Shown here one piece after another: positions 38,069-46,536 of a stretch of 64,000 nucleotides of DNA. The stretch lies in contig NZ_AP024901.1 of assembly GCF_024347075.1 (NCBI RefSeq), positions 496,001-560,000 of the forward strand, in the 5' to 3' direction. The notes below the pieces were generated by a model. It searched no databases and had not been told where the DNA came from. It was given only the letters and a program-made list of their open reading frames with translations. The translations under genes and the position numbers were made by a program. Position 1 is the stretch's first letter; each line of letters starts with the position of its first letter. This DNA is from Vibrio rarus. GTDB lineage: Bacteria > Pseudomonadota > Gammaproteobacteria > Enterobacterales > Vibrionaceae.

Positions 38069-39218
38069 AATTTTCCTCAATAATATTATTTTTAATATAA
38101 GAATAAGACCTATTTTGATGAATAGAAAGTTTCTTTTCAACTTCTTGGTAGTTAATATTACTTTGATGTAGGTTAATACTATCTTCCAATCCAATCAAAC
38201 ACTCTTTTAAATCCAAGGCTGATGTTATGTTTTGCATTCTAAAATCAGAATTGTCTCGCAGGAATAAATTAAAGTCTTTTTGGTATATAATAGAAAAACA
38301 TGCACCATGGAATGCATTAGTCACTATATGACTTGCATTTTTGAAGTACCATAGATATTCACCTACACCTACAGAGCTAAGTACCTCATGATTAAATAAG
38401 TATTTATTCGCAGTGAAATTACTAATTTCAACTAACTTTAGCCCTTTCTTTTTAGCTAATACCGTTGCTTGCTTTAGCATCCGTCTATTATTTTGCATAC
38501 AATTATATACAAGTAGATAATCTTTTATTTTTTTAGCCGGTTCAGAAACAATTCTCTCATAATCACTTTTATTTAATAAAAGTGTAGGGTCTAGAACCCA
38601 ATCGACATTTTTCTCAAGTAAACTTGATACATATTCAGAACCTTGACGCTCTCTTAAACTAATTGCATCAAACTTCTTAATTTTATCTAAAAATTTCAAT
38701 TCATCAGTCTTGGTCATACTATCTCGCCCTATTGAAGGGGAATAAGCAACCTTTACTGCATTTTTTGCTGCAGGAAACTCAAGGAAAAATACCTCATCAA
38801 AACCTTTAGTAGAATTTATTTTCCAAATAACATCACTTTCACAAATAAACGTATCATATTTTTCGTCTAACTTTTCTAATTGCATTAATTCATTATAACT
38901 ATACGTTCGATTTGACATTTTATAATGTTGTTCAAAAAACCTCTCAAACTTATCATATTTTATCAAATTTGTACGAAATGATATTATTCCATGAACAAAA
39001 CTTGACACTCTATGCCTTAAAGTATCCCCTTCTCTAAAAACATTTAATACTGGATACTTAATGTTGTATCCTTCTAGGCTTTTCGGCATATAATCAATAA
39101 TTTGAGCATCTAAGTTTTCTCTATTTAAATACTGTTGAAATGCCCAAGAATGAAGCACCGCGCCATAATTCATATGATGTGAGTATTTGTTAAATGAAAC
39201 AACACCTATTTTTTTCAT
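38058..39218 (-). CDS. polysaccharide pyruvyl transferase family protein
   Basis: A 386-aa protein beginning KKIGVVSFNKYSHHMNYGAVL, with ESDVIWKI, SLRERQGSEYV and TNAFHGACFSIIY. These blocks match the PS_pyruv_trans family, which transfers pyruvate ketals (or acts as related glycosyltransferases) on surface polysaccharides. It overlaps the cytidylyltransferase start by 11 bases and follows wzx by one base, so it is tightly operonic. Confidence 0.82.
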   Translation of the reverse strand: MKKIGVVSFNKYSHHMNYGAVLHSWAFQQYLNRENLDAQIIDYMPKSLEGYNIKYPVLNVFREGDTLRHRVSSFVHGIISFRTNLIKYDKFERFFEQHYKMSNRTYSYNELMQLEKLDEKYDTFICESDVIWKINSTKGFDEVFFLEFPAAKNAVKVAYSPSIGRDSMTKTDELKFLDKIKKFDAISLRERQGSEYVSSLLEKNVDWVLDPTLLLNKSDYERIVSEPAKKIKDYLLVYNCMQNNRRMLKQATVLAKKKGLKLVEISNFTANKYLFNHEVLSSVGVGEYLWYFKNASHIVTNAFHGACFSIIYQKDFNLFLRDNSDFRMQNITSALDLKECLIGLEDSINLHQSNINYQEVEKKLSIHQNRSYSYIKNNIIEENYDK

Positions 39219-39219
39219 A

Positions 39220-40719
39220 TTATCTTCTCATAAGTATTTTTTTGACAATCATTTTTTCATCCCTATTTAACATTATTAAATAGGTTAATATAGCTCCAGA
39301 GATCACTGATATTGCTGTTGAATACAGAACTCTAATTATACTAGGTTCAATAACTCTTGTTTCAATGTAAAGTATTCCTCCTAATAGAAGCCCCATAATA
39401 ATCGCACTGAAAATAACATCAATTATATAAACCTTCCAATTTAAGGATGCTTTAATCGACAATATATATACTCTTGCAATCACGGCTATGGCCTCTATAA
39501 CTAGAGCTACCAATATTAACGGTTCTGCCTCAACACCTTGACTAGCTAAAATCACAATTATCGGTAGACTTAATAATGATAATCCACCAACAACTAACTG
39601 GTACAATTTCATATCACCAATAGCTTGTATTGCAACTTGCAATCCATTTGTCATCATATTAACCATAATAGTTAATACCATGACTTTACAAAAAGTGCTT
39701 GTATATTCAGGAACATCACCTAGCCACAAATTTAAAACTGTTTCCATTTCAAATATGAATGCAAGACCAGGTATCATGATCATTACTAGACCACATTTAC
39801 TCGCAAAGGTACTTAAGGACAATAACTCTTCTCTATCTCCTCTCGATTCACACTTGTAAATCATTGGCTTTAACGTTGCTATTATATTTGTTGACAATAA
39901 CTGTACTTTAGATGCAGTTTGATTGGCAATCGCATATGCAGAGTTGACTATTGGTCCAAAATACAGATTCAAAGCTATGTTGGTACCATTGACTCGAGCG
40001 CTTGCTGATGCAGTCCCAATTGACATCCAACCAATAAAACTCATCGACAATAGTATTTCTTTATAAGAAATACTATTCGAATCAAAGAAAACATTTAGAT
40101 ATCTTTTTCTAGTATAAATGAGTTTTATAAGCTCAACAGTTATTGTTATAAATAATAAACTATATACATAGGTAATTATTTGATTATCATTTATAAACTG
40201 TAAACTGTATGCTGAAGCCAAATTCAAGGTAGTAAAAATAATACTTAATAATGCATCAAGATGAAAATCTTCATTTGCTTGGATTAAAGCTGTATTGATT
40301 GAACCAATTTGGGTTAAAAACATTATGACAACTAACACTTTAAATGATATTAATGTAGAGTCGACTTTATCTATAGGTATATTTAATGATTGTACTATAT
40401 ATTTTGAAAATACTAATGCGGTAACTAATAATATGCTTGCCACTAAACTTACAAGGACTAAATTACTATTATATGATTCTAATATTTTGTCTTTCCCTAG
40501 GGGTATCGAGTAACTTATACTTCTTTGTACTCCAATGGAAATTGCAGTACTGATAAATCCCATTAATAATATTACACCATTAATTAGATTAAATATCCCA
40601 AAATCTAACACTCCTAAATATTTTAATAAATATCTTACAATTAATAATGATAATAATGTTACAATAATCAGTCTTATATACATAAAACTTGTATTTTTGA
40701 AAGCTCTATTTAAATTCAA
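39220..40719 (-). CDS. wzx: O-antigen flippase Wzx
   Basis: A 499-aa MATE/MOP-fold exporter with about 12-14 membrane helices. The N-terminus has RYLLKYLGVLDFGIFNLING, a pattern typical of polysaccharide transporters. It moves undecaprenyl-linked repeat units to the periplasm for Wzy. The start is TTG at 40719, with AGAG upstream. It is the first intact gene after the IS array and the JUMPStart leader. Confidence 0.85.
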   Translation of the reverse strand: MNLNRAFKNTSFMYIRLIIVTLLSLLIVRYLLKYLGVLDFGIFNLINGVILLMGFISTAISIGVQRSISYSIPLGKDKILESYNSNLVLVSLVASILLVTALVFSKYIVQSLNIPIDKVDSTLISFKVLVVIMFLTQIGSINTALIQANEDFHLDALLSIIFTTLNLASAYSLQFINDNQIITYVYSLLFITITVELIKLIYTRKRYLNVFFDSNSISYKEILLSMSFIGWMSIGTASASARVNGTNIALNLYFGPIVNSAYAIANQTASKVQLLSTNIIATLKPMIYKCESRGDREELLSLSTFASKCGLVMIMIPGLAFIFEMETVLNLWLGDVPEYTSTFCKVMVLTIMVNMMTNGLQVAIQAIGDMKLYQLVVGGLSLLSLPIIVILASQGVEAEPLILVALVIEAIAVIARVYILSIKASLNWKVYIIDVIFSAIIMGLLLGGILYIETRVIEPSIIRVLYSTAISVISGAILTYLIMLNRDEKMIVKKILMRR

Positions 40720-40737
40720 ATTTATTGCTCTTTACTG

Positions 40738-40812
40738 TTATATATACACGGTGATCGCATGAACATCTCCGTCATTCAAGCCTTCCGAGTACTTTATGAA
40801 AGCCGTTTCATC
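40738..40812 (-). pseudogene. short fragment left of IS copy 1
   Basis: The minus strand reads 24 codons (ending HAITVYI and TAA) immediately before wzx. The same bases 40747-40787 resemble the outer end of the ISAs1 element (CACGG ... GAACATC.CCGTCA), so it is either the end of a gene broken by the array or a decayed relative of the IS end. Neither can be proved here. Confidence 0.35.
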
Positions 40813-40837
40813 CACGGGAAAATCACGAACATCCCCG

Positions 40838-41912
40838 TCAATAAAGGCTTGCCAGAACCTTCAAAAGGTACTCAGAATCCATCGCACACATCGCTCTTTT
40901 GTGCTTAATACTCGCTTTCAAAGTCGTTTCACTCTTCAGCATGTTCAAACACATCTGTCTGATCCTTGCAAAGTTCTCTGCACTTTCTTCTGCCCGTTTT
41001 CGGCACGCGTCTTCACCAAATGTCGTATCGAGAGACCAATGCATCGACTCGACCAACCAATGTGAACGCGTTGCATTTAACAATTCCTTAGCATTTAAAT
41101 CTTTCGAGCTAATGTAGTATCTCACTGTGATTTCTGACTCTTTCGCCACTGTTTCCTCTTGTCTAACAGAAACGACGATACACATTGTTTTTAGCTCTGG
41201 CCAGTCAAACGCCAAATCACCTAAAACACTTAAATCCGTGTTCGTTAATGCCAACCTGGTTTCTTGTCTACCTCGGGATTTTTCTTGCGTGCTGTAAGAG
41301 TCGCCATCGTGTTTTTGGAGCATGTTCATATCGAAATAATTATCGAATGCTTGCTCCAAACGACCTTGATTTCCTTTTACCGCCAACAAATAATCTGCGT
41401 TTTTGTTTAGTATTTTTTGAGCGATTTTCTTTTGGCATCCCATAGCATCAATAGTGACCAAGCAGCCTGATATATCAAGCAGTTCGAGCAACTCTGGGAT
41501 AGCAGTGATCTCGTTGGATTTTTCGTAAACTTTGTGTTGTCCGAGACTAACGCCATTTTCAGTCGCAAAAGCGTTCACCATGTGAATTGCGCCAAGACCG
41601 CGAGAGTCATCATAAGAGCCCCTGACAGTCTTACCATCAATGGCTATCACTTCACCTTTGGTTAACTCACAGCAATCTTTCATCCACTCAATGAAGCATT
41701 TTTGAAGTCGAGTCGCACTAATCATACCCATCGTTCTAGCTATCGTCGAAGTAGATGGTACACCATGACTAAAATCGCCAAATCGCTTCAAGAAATCCAA
41801 CTTAGCCTCACCGTAAAGACTAATCGCCTTCCAGTCATCTTGACCAGAAAGCACAGCACAAATTGTTAACAGAATGATATCAGTTAACTTGTGCTCGACT
41901 TTGCCTTGTTGT
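40838..41912 (-). pseudogene. ISAs1 transposase of copy 1, split by copy 2
   Basis: The C-terminal 355 or so residues of a 374-aa transposase are here, with the DDE motifs IDGKTVRGS, TIDAMGCQ and TFGED intact. The N-terminal codons are at 43415-43464 beyond the inserted copy. A stop from the end of copy 2 precedes the break, so translation could only begin at an internal start near 41854. It differs from other copies by Gly to Cys (MCIVVSV). Confidence 0.88.
41903..41912. repeat. 10-bp target duplication of copy 2 (partner at 43405-43414)
   Basis: GCCTTGTTGT stands directly before the left end of copy 2 and again directly after the 169-bp appended repeat at 43404. The sequence is internal to the transposase of copy 1, showing that copy 2 inserted there. 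Confidence 0.92.
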
Positions 41913-43235
41913 CACGGAAAAATCACGAACATCCCCGTCAATAAAGGCTTGCCAGAACCTTCAAAAGGTACTCAGAATCCATCGCACACATCGCTCTTTT
42001 GTGCTTAATACTCGCTTTCAAAGTCGTTTCACTCTTCAGCATGTTTAAACACATCTGTCTGATCCTTGCAAAGTTCTCTGCACTTTCTTCTGCCCGTTTT
42101 CGGCACGCGTCTTCACCAAATGTCGTATCGAGAGACCAGTGCATCGACTCGACCAACCAATGTGAACGCGTTGCATTTAACAATTCCTTAGCATTTAAAT
42201 CTTTCGAGCTAATGTAGTATCTCACTGTGATTTCTGACTCTTTCGCCACTGTTTCCTCTTGTCTAACAGAAACGACGATACCCATTGTTTTAAGCTCTGG
42301 CCAGTCAAACGCCAAATCACCTAAAACACTTAAATCCGTGTTCGTTAATGCCAACCTGGTTTCTTGTCTACCTCGGGATTTTTCTTGCGTGCTGTAAGAG
42401 TCGCCATCGTGTTTTTGGAGCATGTTCATATCGAAATAATTATCGAATGCTTGCTCCAAACGACCTTGATTTCCTTTTACCGCCAACAAATAATCTGCGT
42501 TTTTGTTTAGTATTTTTTGAGCGATTTTCTTTTGGCATCCCATAGCATCAATAGTGACCAAGCAGCCTGATATATCAAGCAGTTCGAGCAACTCTGGGAT
42601 AGCAGTGATCTCGTTGGATTTTTCGTAAACTTTGTGTTGTCCGAGACTAACGCCATTTTCAGTCGCAAAAGCGTTCACCATGTGAATTGCGCCAAGACCA
42701 CGAGAGTCATCATAAGAGCCCCTGACAGTCTTACCATCAATGGCGATCACTTCACCTTTGGTTAACTCACAGCAATCTTTCATCCACTCAATGAAGCATT
42801 TTTGAAGTCGAGTCGCACTAATCATACCCATCGTTCTAGCTATCGTCGAAGTAGATGGAACACCATGACTAAAATCGCCAAATCGCTTCAAGAAATCCAA
42901 CTTAGCTTCACCGTAAAGACTAATCGCCTTCCAGTCATCTTGACCAGAAAGCACAGCACAAATTGTTAACAGAATGATATCAGTTAACTTGTGCTCGACT
43001 TTGCCTTGTTGTCGGTAATCTGGAATGACATCGAAATGCATAAATGGGTGCTGGTTACTCATTGTTGGACCTCCAATTTATCTATGGAGGTATTAGATAA
43101 CACTGAAAATGATCTACAAATCGATCATCAGATCATTGATTGTTATGTGATAACGCTAACGAATGAAGTTCAAAAATTGTGAACTCAATACGTCACGAAG
43201 CCTTTAAACATGGGCATCTACATGATTTTTCCCTG
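41913..43235 (-). mobile_element. ISAs1-family element copy 2 (complete, 1323 bp)
   Basis: The ends are CACGGAAAAATCACGAACAT at the left and, on the other strand, CAGGGAAAAATCATGTAGAT at the right, imperfect inverted repeats of about 25 bp. It is inserted inside copy 1. It shares several single-base differences with copy 3 and not with copies 1 and 4, so copies 2 and 3 are the younger pair. Confidence 0.93.
41938..43062 (-). CDS. ISAs1-family (H-repeat) transposase, copy 2
   Basis: An intact 374-aa DDE transposase of the ISAs1/H-repeat family. It opens with MSNQHPFMHFDVIPDYRQQG, and the catalytic acids are visible in VIAIDGKTVRGS, LVTIDAMGCQKK and DTTFGEDACRKR. It cuts and joins the element ends and makes 10-bp target duplications, as the flanks show. 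A GGAGG sequence lies about 8 bases upstream of the start. The protein is nearly the same as that of copy 3. Confidence 0.93.
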   Translation of the reverse strand: MSNQHPFMHFDVIPDYRQQGKVEHKLTDIILLTICAVLSGQDDWKAISLYGEAKLDFLKRFGDFSHGVPSTSTIARTMGMISATRLQKCFIEWMKDCCELTKGEVIAIDGKTVRGSYDDSRGLGAIHMVNAFATENGVSLGQHKVYEKSNEITAIPELLELLDISGCLVTIDAMGCQKKIAQKILNKNADYLLAVKGNQGRLEQAFDNYFDMNMLQKHDGDSYSTQEKSRGRQETRLALTNTDLSVLGDLAFDWPELKTMGIVVSVRQEETVAKESEITVRYYISSKDLNAKELLNATRSHWLVESMHWSLDTTFGEDACRKRAEESAENFARIRQMCLNMLKSETTLKASIKHKRAMCAMDSEYLLKVLASLY

Positions 43236-43404
43236 GGACCTCCAATTTATCTATGGAGGTATTAGATAACACTGAAAATGATCTACAAATCGATCATCAG
43301 ATCATTGATTGTTATGTGATAACGCTAACGAATGAAGTTCAAAAATTGTGAACTCAATACGTCACGAAGCCTTTAAACATGGGCATCTACATGATTTTTC
43401 CCTG
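43236..43404 (-). repeat. 169-bp tandem duplicate of the right end of copy 2
   Basis: This segment repeats 43067-43235 in direct orientation, beginning at GGACCTCC inside the upstream region of the transposase and ending at the terminal CCCTG. It lies inside the target duplication of copy 2, so it arrived with, or arose after, that insertion. Confidence 0.9.
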
Positions 43405-43637
43405 GCCTTGTTGTCGGTAATCTGGAATGACATCGAAATGCATAAATGGGTGCTGGTTACTCATTGTTGGACCTCCAATTTATCTATGGAGGTATTAGAT
43501 AACACTGAAAATGATCTACAAATCGATCATCAGATCATTGATTGTTATGTGATAACGCTAACTAGTGAAGTTCAAAAATTGAGAACTCAATACGTCACGA
43601 ACCCTTTAAACATGGGCATGTTCGTGATTTTTCCCTG
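43405..43637 (-). mobile_element. ISAs1-family element copy 1, right part
   Basis: It starts with the duplicated GCCTTGTTGT and holds the transposase start (ATG at 43464) and upstream region of copy 1. Its outer end reads CATGTTCGTGATTTTTCCCTG in place of CATCTACATG in the other copies, so it is a better inverted match to the left end than theirs. It also differs at CTAACTAGTGAAG. Confidence 0.88.
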
Positions 43638-43689
43638 GGATTCTATCAACAAAACACCATTATCTGCTGCAAATGCTTCAATTTCTCCC
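43638..43689 (-). pseudogene. host sequence between copies 1 and 4 (gene fragment)
   Basis: These 52 bases are the only non-IS sequence between copies 1 and 4. On the minus strand they continue in frame from 46405-46346, once copy 4 and one 10-bp duplication are removed, to read EIEAFAADNGVLLIES. This looks like part of a disrupted first gene of the polysaccharide operon; the family is not recognised. Confidence 0.45.
43680..43689. repeat. 10-bp target duplication of copy 4 (partner at 46346-46355)
   Basis: AATTTCTCCC flanks copy 4 directly on both sides, once copy 3 is taken out. It is a perfect 10-bp repeat. Confidence 0.92.
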
Positions 43690-43743
43690 CACGGAAAAAT
43701 CACGAACATCCCCGTCAATAAAGGCTTGCCAGAACCTTCAAAA
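43690..43743 (-). mobile_element. ISAs1-family element copy 4, left end fragment
   Basis: The first 54 bp of copy 4, separated from its remaining 1269 bp (45077-46345) by insertion of copy 3. It ends in ACCTTCAAAA, the 10-bp target duplicated by copy 3. Confidence 0.92.
43734..43743. repeat. 10-bp target duplication of copy 3 (partner at 45067-45076)
   Basis: ACCTTCAAAA stands before the left end of copy 3 and after its right end. The sequence is native to position 45-54 of the element, so copy 3 went into copy 4. Confidence 0.92.
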
Positions 43744-45066
43744 CACGGAAAAATCACGAACATCCCCGTCAATAAAGGCTTGCCAGAACCTTCAAAAGGT
43801 ACTCAGAATCCATCGCACACATCGCTCTTTTGTGCTTAATACTCGCTTTCAAAGTCGTTTCACTCTTCAGCATGTTTAAACACATCTGTCTGATCCTTGC
43901 AAAGTTCTCTGCACTTTCTTCTGCCCGTTTTCGGCACGCGTCTTCACCAAATGTCGTATCGAGAGACCAGTGCATCGACTCGACCAACCAATGTGAACGC
44001 GTTGCATTTAACAATTCCTTAGCATTTAAATCTTTCGAGCTAATGTAGTATCTCACTGTGATTTCTGACTCTTTCGCCACTGTTTCCTCTTGTCTAACAG
44101 AAACGACGATACCCATTGTTTTAAGCTCTGGCCAGTCAAACGCCAAATCACCTAAAACACTTAAATCCGTGTTCGTTAATGCCAACCTGGTTTCTTGTCT
44201 ACCTCGGGATTTTTCTTGCGTGCTGTAAGAGTCGCCATCGTGTTTTTGGAGCATGTTCATATCGAAATAATTATCGAATGCTTGCTCCAAACGACCTTGA
44301 TTTCCTTTTACCGCCAACAAATAATCTGCGTTTTTGTTTAGTATTTTTTGAGCGATTTTCTTTTGGCATCCCATAGCATCAATAGTGACCAAGCAGCCTG
44401 ATATATCAAGCAGTTCGAGCAACTCTGGGATAGCAGTGATCTCGTTGGATTTTTCGTAAACTTTGTGTTGTCCGAGACTAACGCCATTTTCAGTCGCAAA
44501 AGCGTTCACCATGTGAATTGCGCCAAGACCACGAGAGTCATCATAAGAGCCCCTGACAGTCTTACCATCAATGGCGATCACTTCACCTTTGGTTAACTCA
44601 CAGCAATCTTTCATCCACTCAATGAAGCATTTTTGAAGTCGAGTCGCACTAATCATACCCATCGTTCTAGCTATCGTCGAAGTAGATGGAACACCATGAC
44701 TAAAATCGCCAAATCGCTTCAAGAAATCCAACTTAGCTTCACCGTAAAGACTAATCGCCTTCCAGTCATCTTGACCAGAAAGCACAGCACAAATTGTTAA
44801 CAGAATGATATCAGTTAACTTGTGCTCGACTTTGCCTTGTTGTCGGTAATCTGGAATGACATCGAAATGCATAAATGGGTGCTGGTTACTCATTGTTGGA
44901 CCTCCAATTTATCTATGGAGGTATTAGATAACACTGAAAATGATCTACAAATCGATCATCAGATCATTGATTGTTATGTGATAACGCTAACGAATGAAGT
45001 TCAAAAATTGTGAACTCAATACGTCACGAAGCCTTTAAACATGGGCATCTACATGATTTTTCCCTG
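43744..45066 (-). mobile_element. ISAs1-family element copy 3 (complete, 1323 bp)
   Basis: A full copy with the same ends as copy 2, inserted into the left end of copy 4 with the duplication ACCTTCAAAA. Its transposase lies on the minus strand, like all the others. Confidence 0.93.
43769..44893 (-). CDS. ISAs1-family (H-repeat) transposase, copy 3
   Basis: An intact 374-aa transposase, same family and catalytic motifs as copy 2 and apparently the same protein sequence. Together with copy 2 it is the likely active source. It is oriented with the polysaccharide operon, so read-through from the JUMPStart promoter would also transcribe it. Confidence 0.93.
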   Translation of the reverse strand: MSNQHPFMHFDVIPDYRQQGKVEHKLTDIILLTICAVLSGQDDWKAISLYGEAKLDFLKRFGDFSHGVPSTSTIARTMGMISATRLQKCFIEWMKDCCELTKGEVIAIDGKTVRGSYDDSRGLGAIHMVNAFATENGVSLGQHKVYEKSNEITAIPELLELLDISGCLVTIDAMGCQKKIAQKILNKNADYLLAVKGNQGRLEQAFDNYFDMNMLQKHDGDSYSTQEKSRGRQETRLALTNTDLSVLGDLAFDWPELKTMGIVVSVRQEETVAKESEITVRYYISSKDLNAKELLNATRSHWLVESMHWSLDTTFGEDACRKRAEESAENFARIRQMCLNMLKSETTLKASIKHKRAMCAMDSEYLLKVLASLY

Positions 45067-46172
45067 ACCTTCAAAAGGTACTCAGAATCCATCGCACACA
45101 TCGCTCTTTTGTGCTTAATACTCGCTTTCAAAGTCGTTTCACTCTTCAGCATGTTCAAACACATCTGTCTGATCCTTGCAAAGTTCTCTGCACTTTCTTC
45201 TGCCCGTTTTCGGCACGCGTCTTCACCAAATGTCGTATCGAGAGACCAATGCATCGACTCGACCAACCAATGTGAACGCGTTGCATTTAACAATTCCTTA
45301 GCATTTAAATCTTTCGAGCTAATGTAGTATCTCACTGTGATTTCTGACTCTTTCGCCACTGTTTCCTCTTGTCTAACAGAAACGACGATACCCATTGTTT
45401 TTAGCTCTGGCCAGTCAAACGCCAAATCACCTAAAACACTTAAATCCGTGTTCGTTAATGCCAACCTGGTTTCTTGTCTACCTCGGGATTTTTCTTGCGT
45501 GCTGTAAGAGTCGCCATCGTGTTTTTGGAGCATGTTCATATCGAAATAATTATCGAATGCTTGCTCCAAACGACCTTGATTTCCTTTTACCGCCAACAAA
45601 TAATCTGCGTTTTTGTTTAGTATTTTTTGAGCGATTTTCTTTTGGCATCCCATAGCATCAATAGTGACCAAGCAGCCTGATATATCAAGCAGTTCGAGCA
45701 ACTCTGGAATAGCGGTGATCTCGTTGGATTTTTCGTAAACTTTGTGTTGTCCGAGACTAACGCCATTTTCAGTCGCAAAAGCGTTCACCATGTGAATTGC
45801 GCCAAGACCGCGAGAGTCATCATAAGAGCCCCTGACAGTCTTACCATCAATGGCTATCACTTCACCTTTGGTTAACTCACAGCAATCTTTCATCCACTCA
45901 ATGAAGCATTTTTGAAGTCGAGTCGCACTAATCATACCCATCGTTCTAGCTATCGTCGAAGTAGATGGAACACCATGACTAAAATCGCCAAATCGCTTCA
46001 AGAAATCCAACTTAGCTTCACCGTAAAGACTAATCGCCTTCCAGTCATCTTGACCAGAAAGCACAGCACAAATTGTTAACAGAATGATATCAGTTAACTT
46101 GTGCTCGACTTTGCCTTGTTGTCGGTAATCTGGAATGACATCGAAATGCATAAATGGGTGCTGGTTACTCAT
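45024..46172 (-). CDS. ISAs1-family transposase of copy 4, C-terminus altered by copy 3
   Basis: The reading frame has the normal N-terminus and all three catalytic acids, but copy 3 interrupted codon region LLKV, so the last six residues (LASLY end) are replaced by about 14 residues (REKSCRCPCLKAS) read from the right end of copy 3. The product is 382 aa and may be active, as the change lies at the extreme C-terminus. The left inverted repeat of copy 4 is now 1.3 kb away, so the element itself is split. Confidence 0.88.
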   Translation of the reverse strand: MSNQHPFMHFDVIPDYRQQGKVEHKLTDIILLTICAVLSGQDDWKAISLYGEAKLDFLKRFGDFSHGVPSTSTIARTMGMISATRLQKCFIEWMKDCCELTKGEVIAIDGKTVRGSYDDSRGLGAIHMVNAFATENGVSLGQHKVYEKSNEITAIPELLELLDISGCLVTIDAMGCQKKIAQKILNKNADYLLAVKGNQGRLEQAFDNYFDMNMLQKHDGDSYSTQEKSRGRQETRLALTNTDLSVLGDLAFDWPELKTMGIVVSVRQEETVAKESEITVRYYISSKDLNAKELLNATRSHWLVESMHWSLDTTFGEDACRKRAEESAENFARIRQMCLNMLKSETTLKASIKHKRAMCAMDSEYLLKVREKSCRCPCLKAS

Positions 46173-46345
46173 TGTTGGACCTCCAATTTATCTATGGAGG
46201 TATTAGATAACACTGAAAATGATCTACAAATCGATCATCAGATCATTGATTGTTATGTGATAACGCTAACGAATGAAGTTCAAAAATTGTGAACTCAATA
46301 CGTCACGAAGCCTTTAAACATGGGCATCTACATGATTTTTCCCTG
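45067..46345 (-). mobile_element. ISAs1-family element copy 4, main part
   Basis: With 43690-43743 it makes 1323 bp, the copy 3 duplication being counted once. It shares variants with copy 1 (for example GTTTTTAGC and CCGCGAGAG) and not with copies 2 and 3, so 1 and 4 form the older pair. It is flanked by the perfect duplication AATTTCTCCC. Confidence 0.92.
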
Positions 46346-46405
46346 AATTTCTCCCCTAGTTTTCACCTCAAACATTATAAGCTCACGCCAGTTCACCGCA
46401 TCAAA
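46346..46405 (-). pseudogene. start fragment of a disrupted gene after the JUMPStart leader
   Basis: On the minus strand a frame opens after a TAG at 46406-46408 and reads NWRELIMFEVKTRGEIEAF, continuing across the copy 4 site into 43638-43689. Possible starts are GTG 46396 or ATG 46375, the latter with GTGAG upstream. About 34 codons survive in all. The gene would have been the first of the wzx operon. The family is not recognised. Confidence 0.45.
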
Positions 46406-46499
46406 CTATTTTTTGTAATGTCATCCGGAAAATTTAAGAATCAGTGCGAAAATACCACTTGTTCGCCCTGAACCTAACAGCAAATGAGAGACATTCAAC

Positions 46500-46536
46500 C
46501 ACGCTACCGCCCTTGGGAAAGCCCCAATAAGCACTG
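46500..46536 (-). promoter_or_regulatory. JUMPStart element with ops (RfaH recruitment) site
   Basis: On the minus strand the 37-base stretch opens with CAGTGC and ends in the ops core GGCGGTAGCGTG (46500-46511), as in JUMPStart leaders of enterobacterial and Vibrio surface-polysaccharide operons. RNA polymerase pauses at ops and RfaH binds, suppressing termination over long operons. It lies in the right orientation, 5.8 kb before wzx only because of the IS array. Confidence 0.92.

Larger units (their letters stand above)
40813..41912 (-). mobile_element. ISAs1-family element copy 1, left part
   Basis: This is the first 1100 bp of an element whose remaining 223 bp lie at 43415-43637; together they total 1323 bp, the same as the intact copies. 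It was split by insertion of copy 2, which duplicated GCCTTGTTGT (41903-41912 and 43405-43414). Its own flanks (CCGTTTCATC left, GGATTCTATC right) do not match, so its original target duplication is gone or it is a recombinant. Confidence 0.9.

Noticed and set aside
40747..40787. Sequence like the outer end of the ISAs1 element left of copy 1, considered as a fifth copy
   Set aside because: Similarity is partial, no transposase sequence follows it, and the same bases can be read as the end of a gene; recorded only as an ambiguous fragment.
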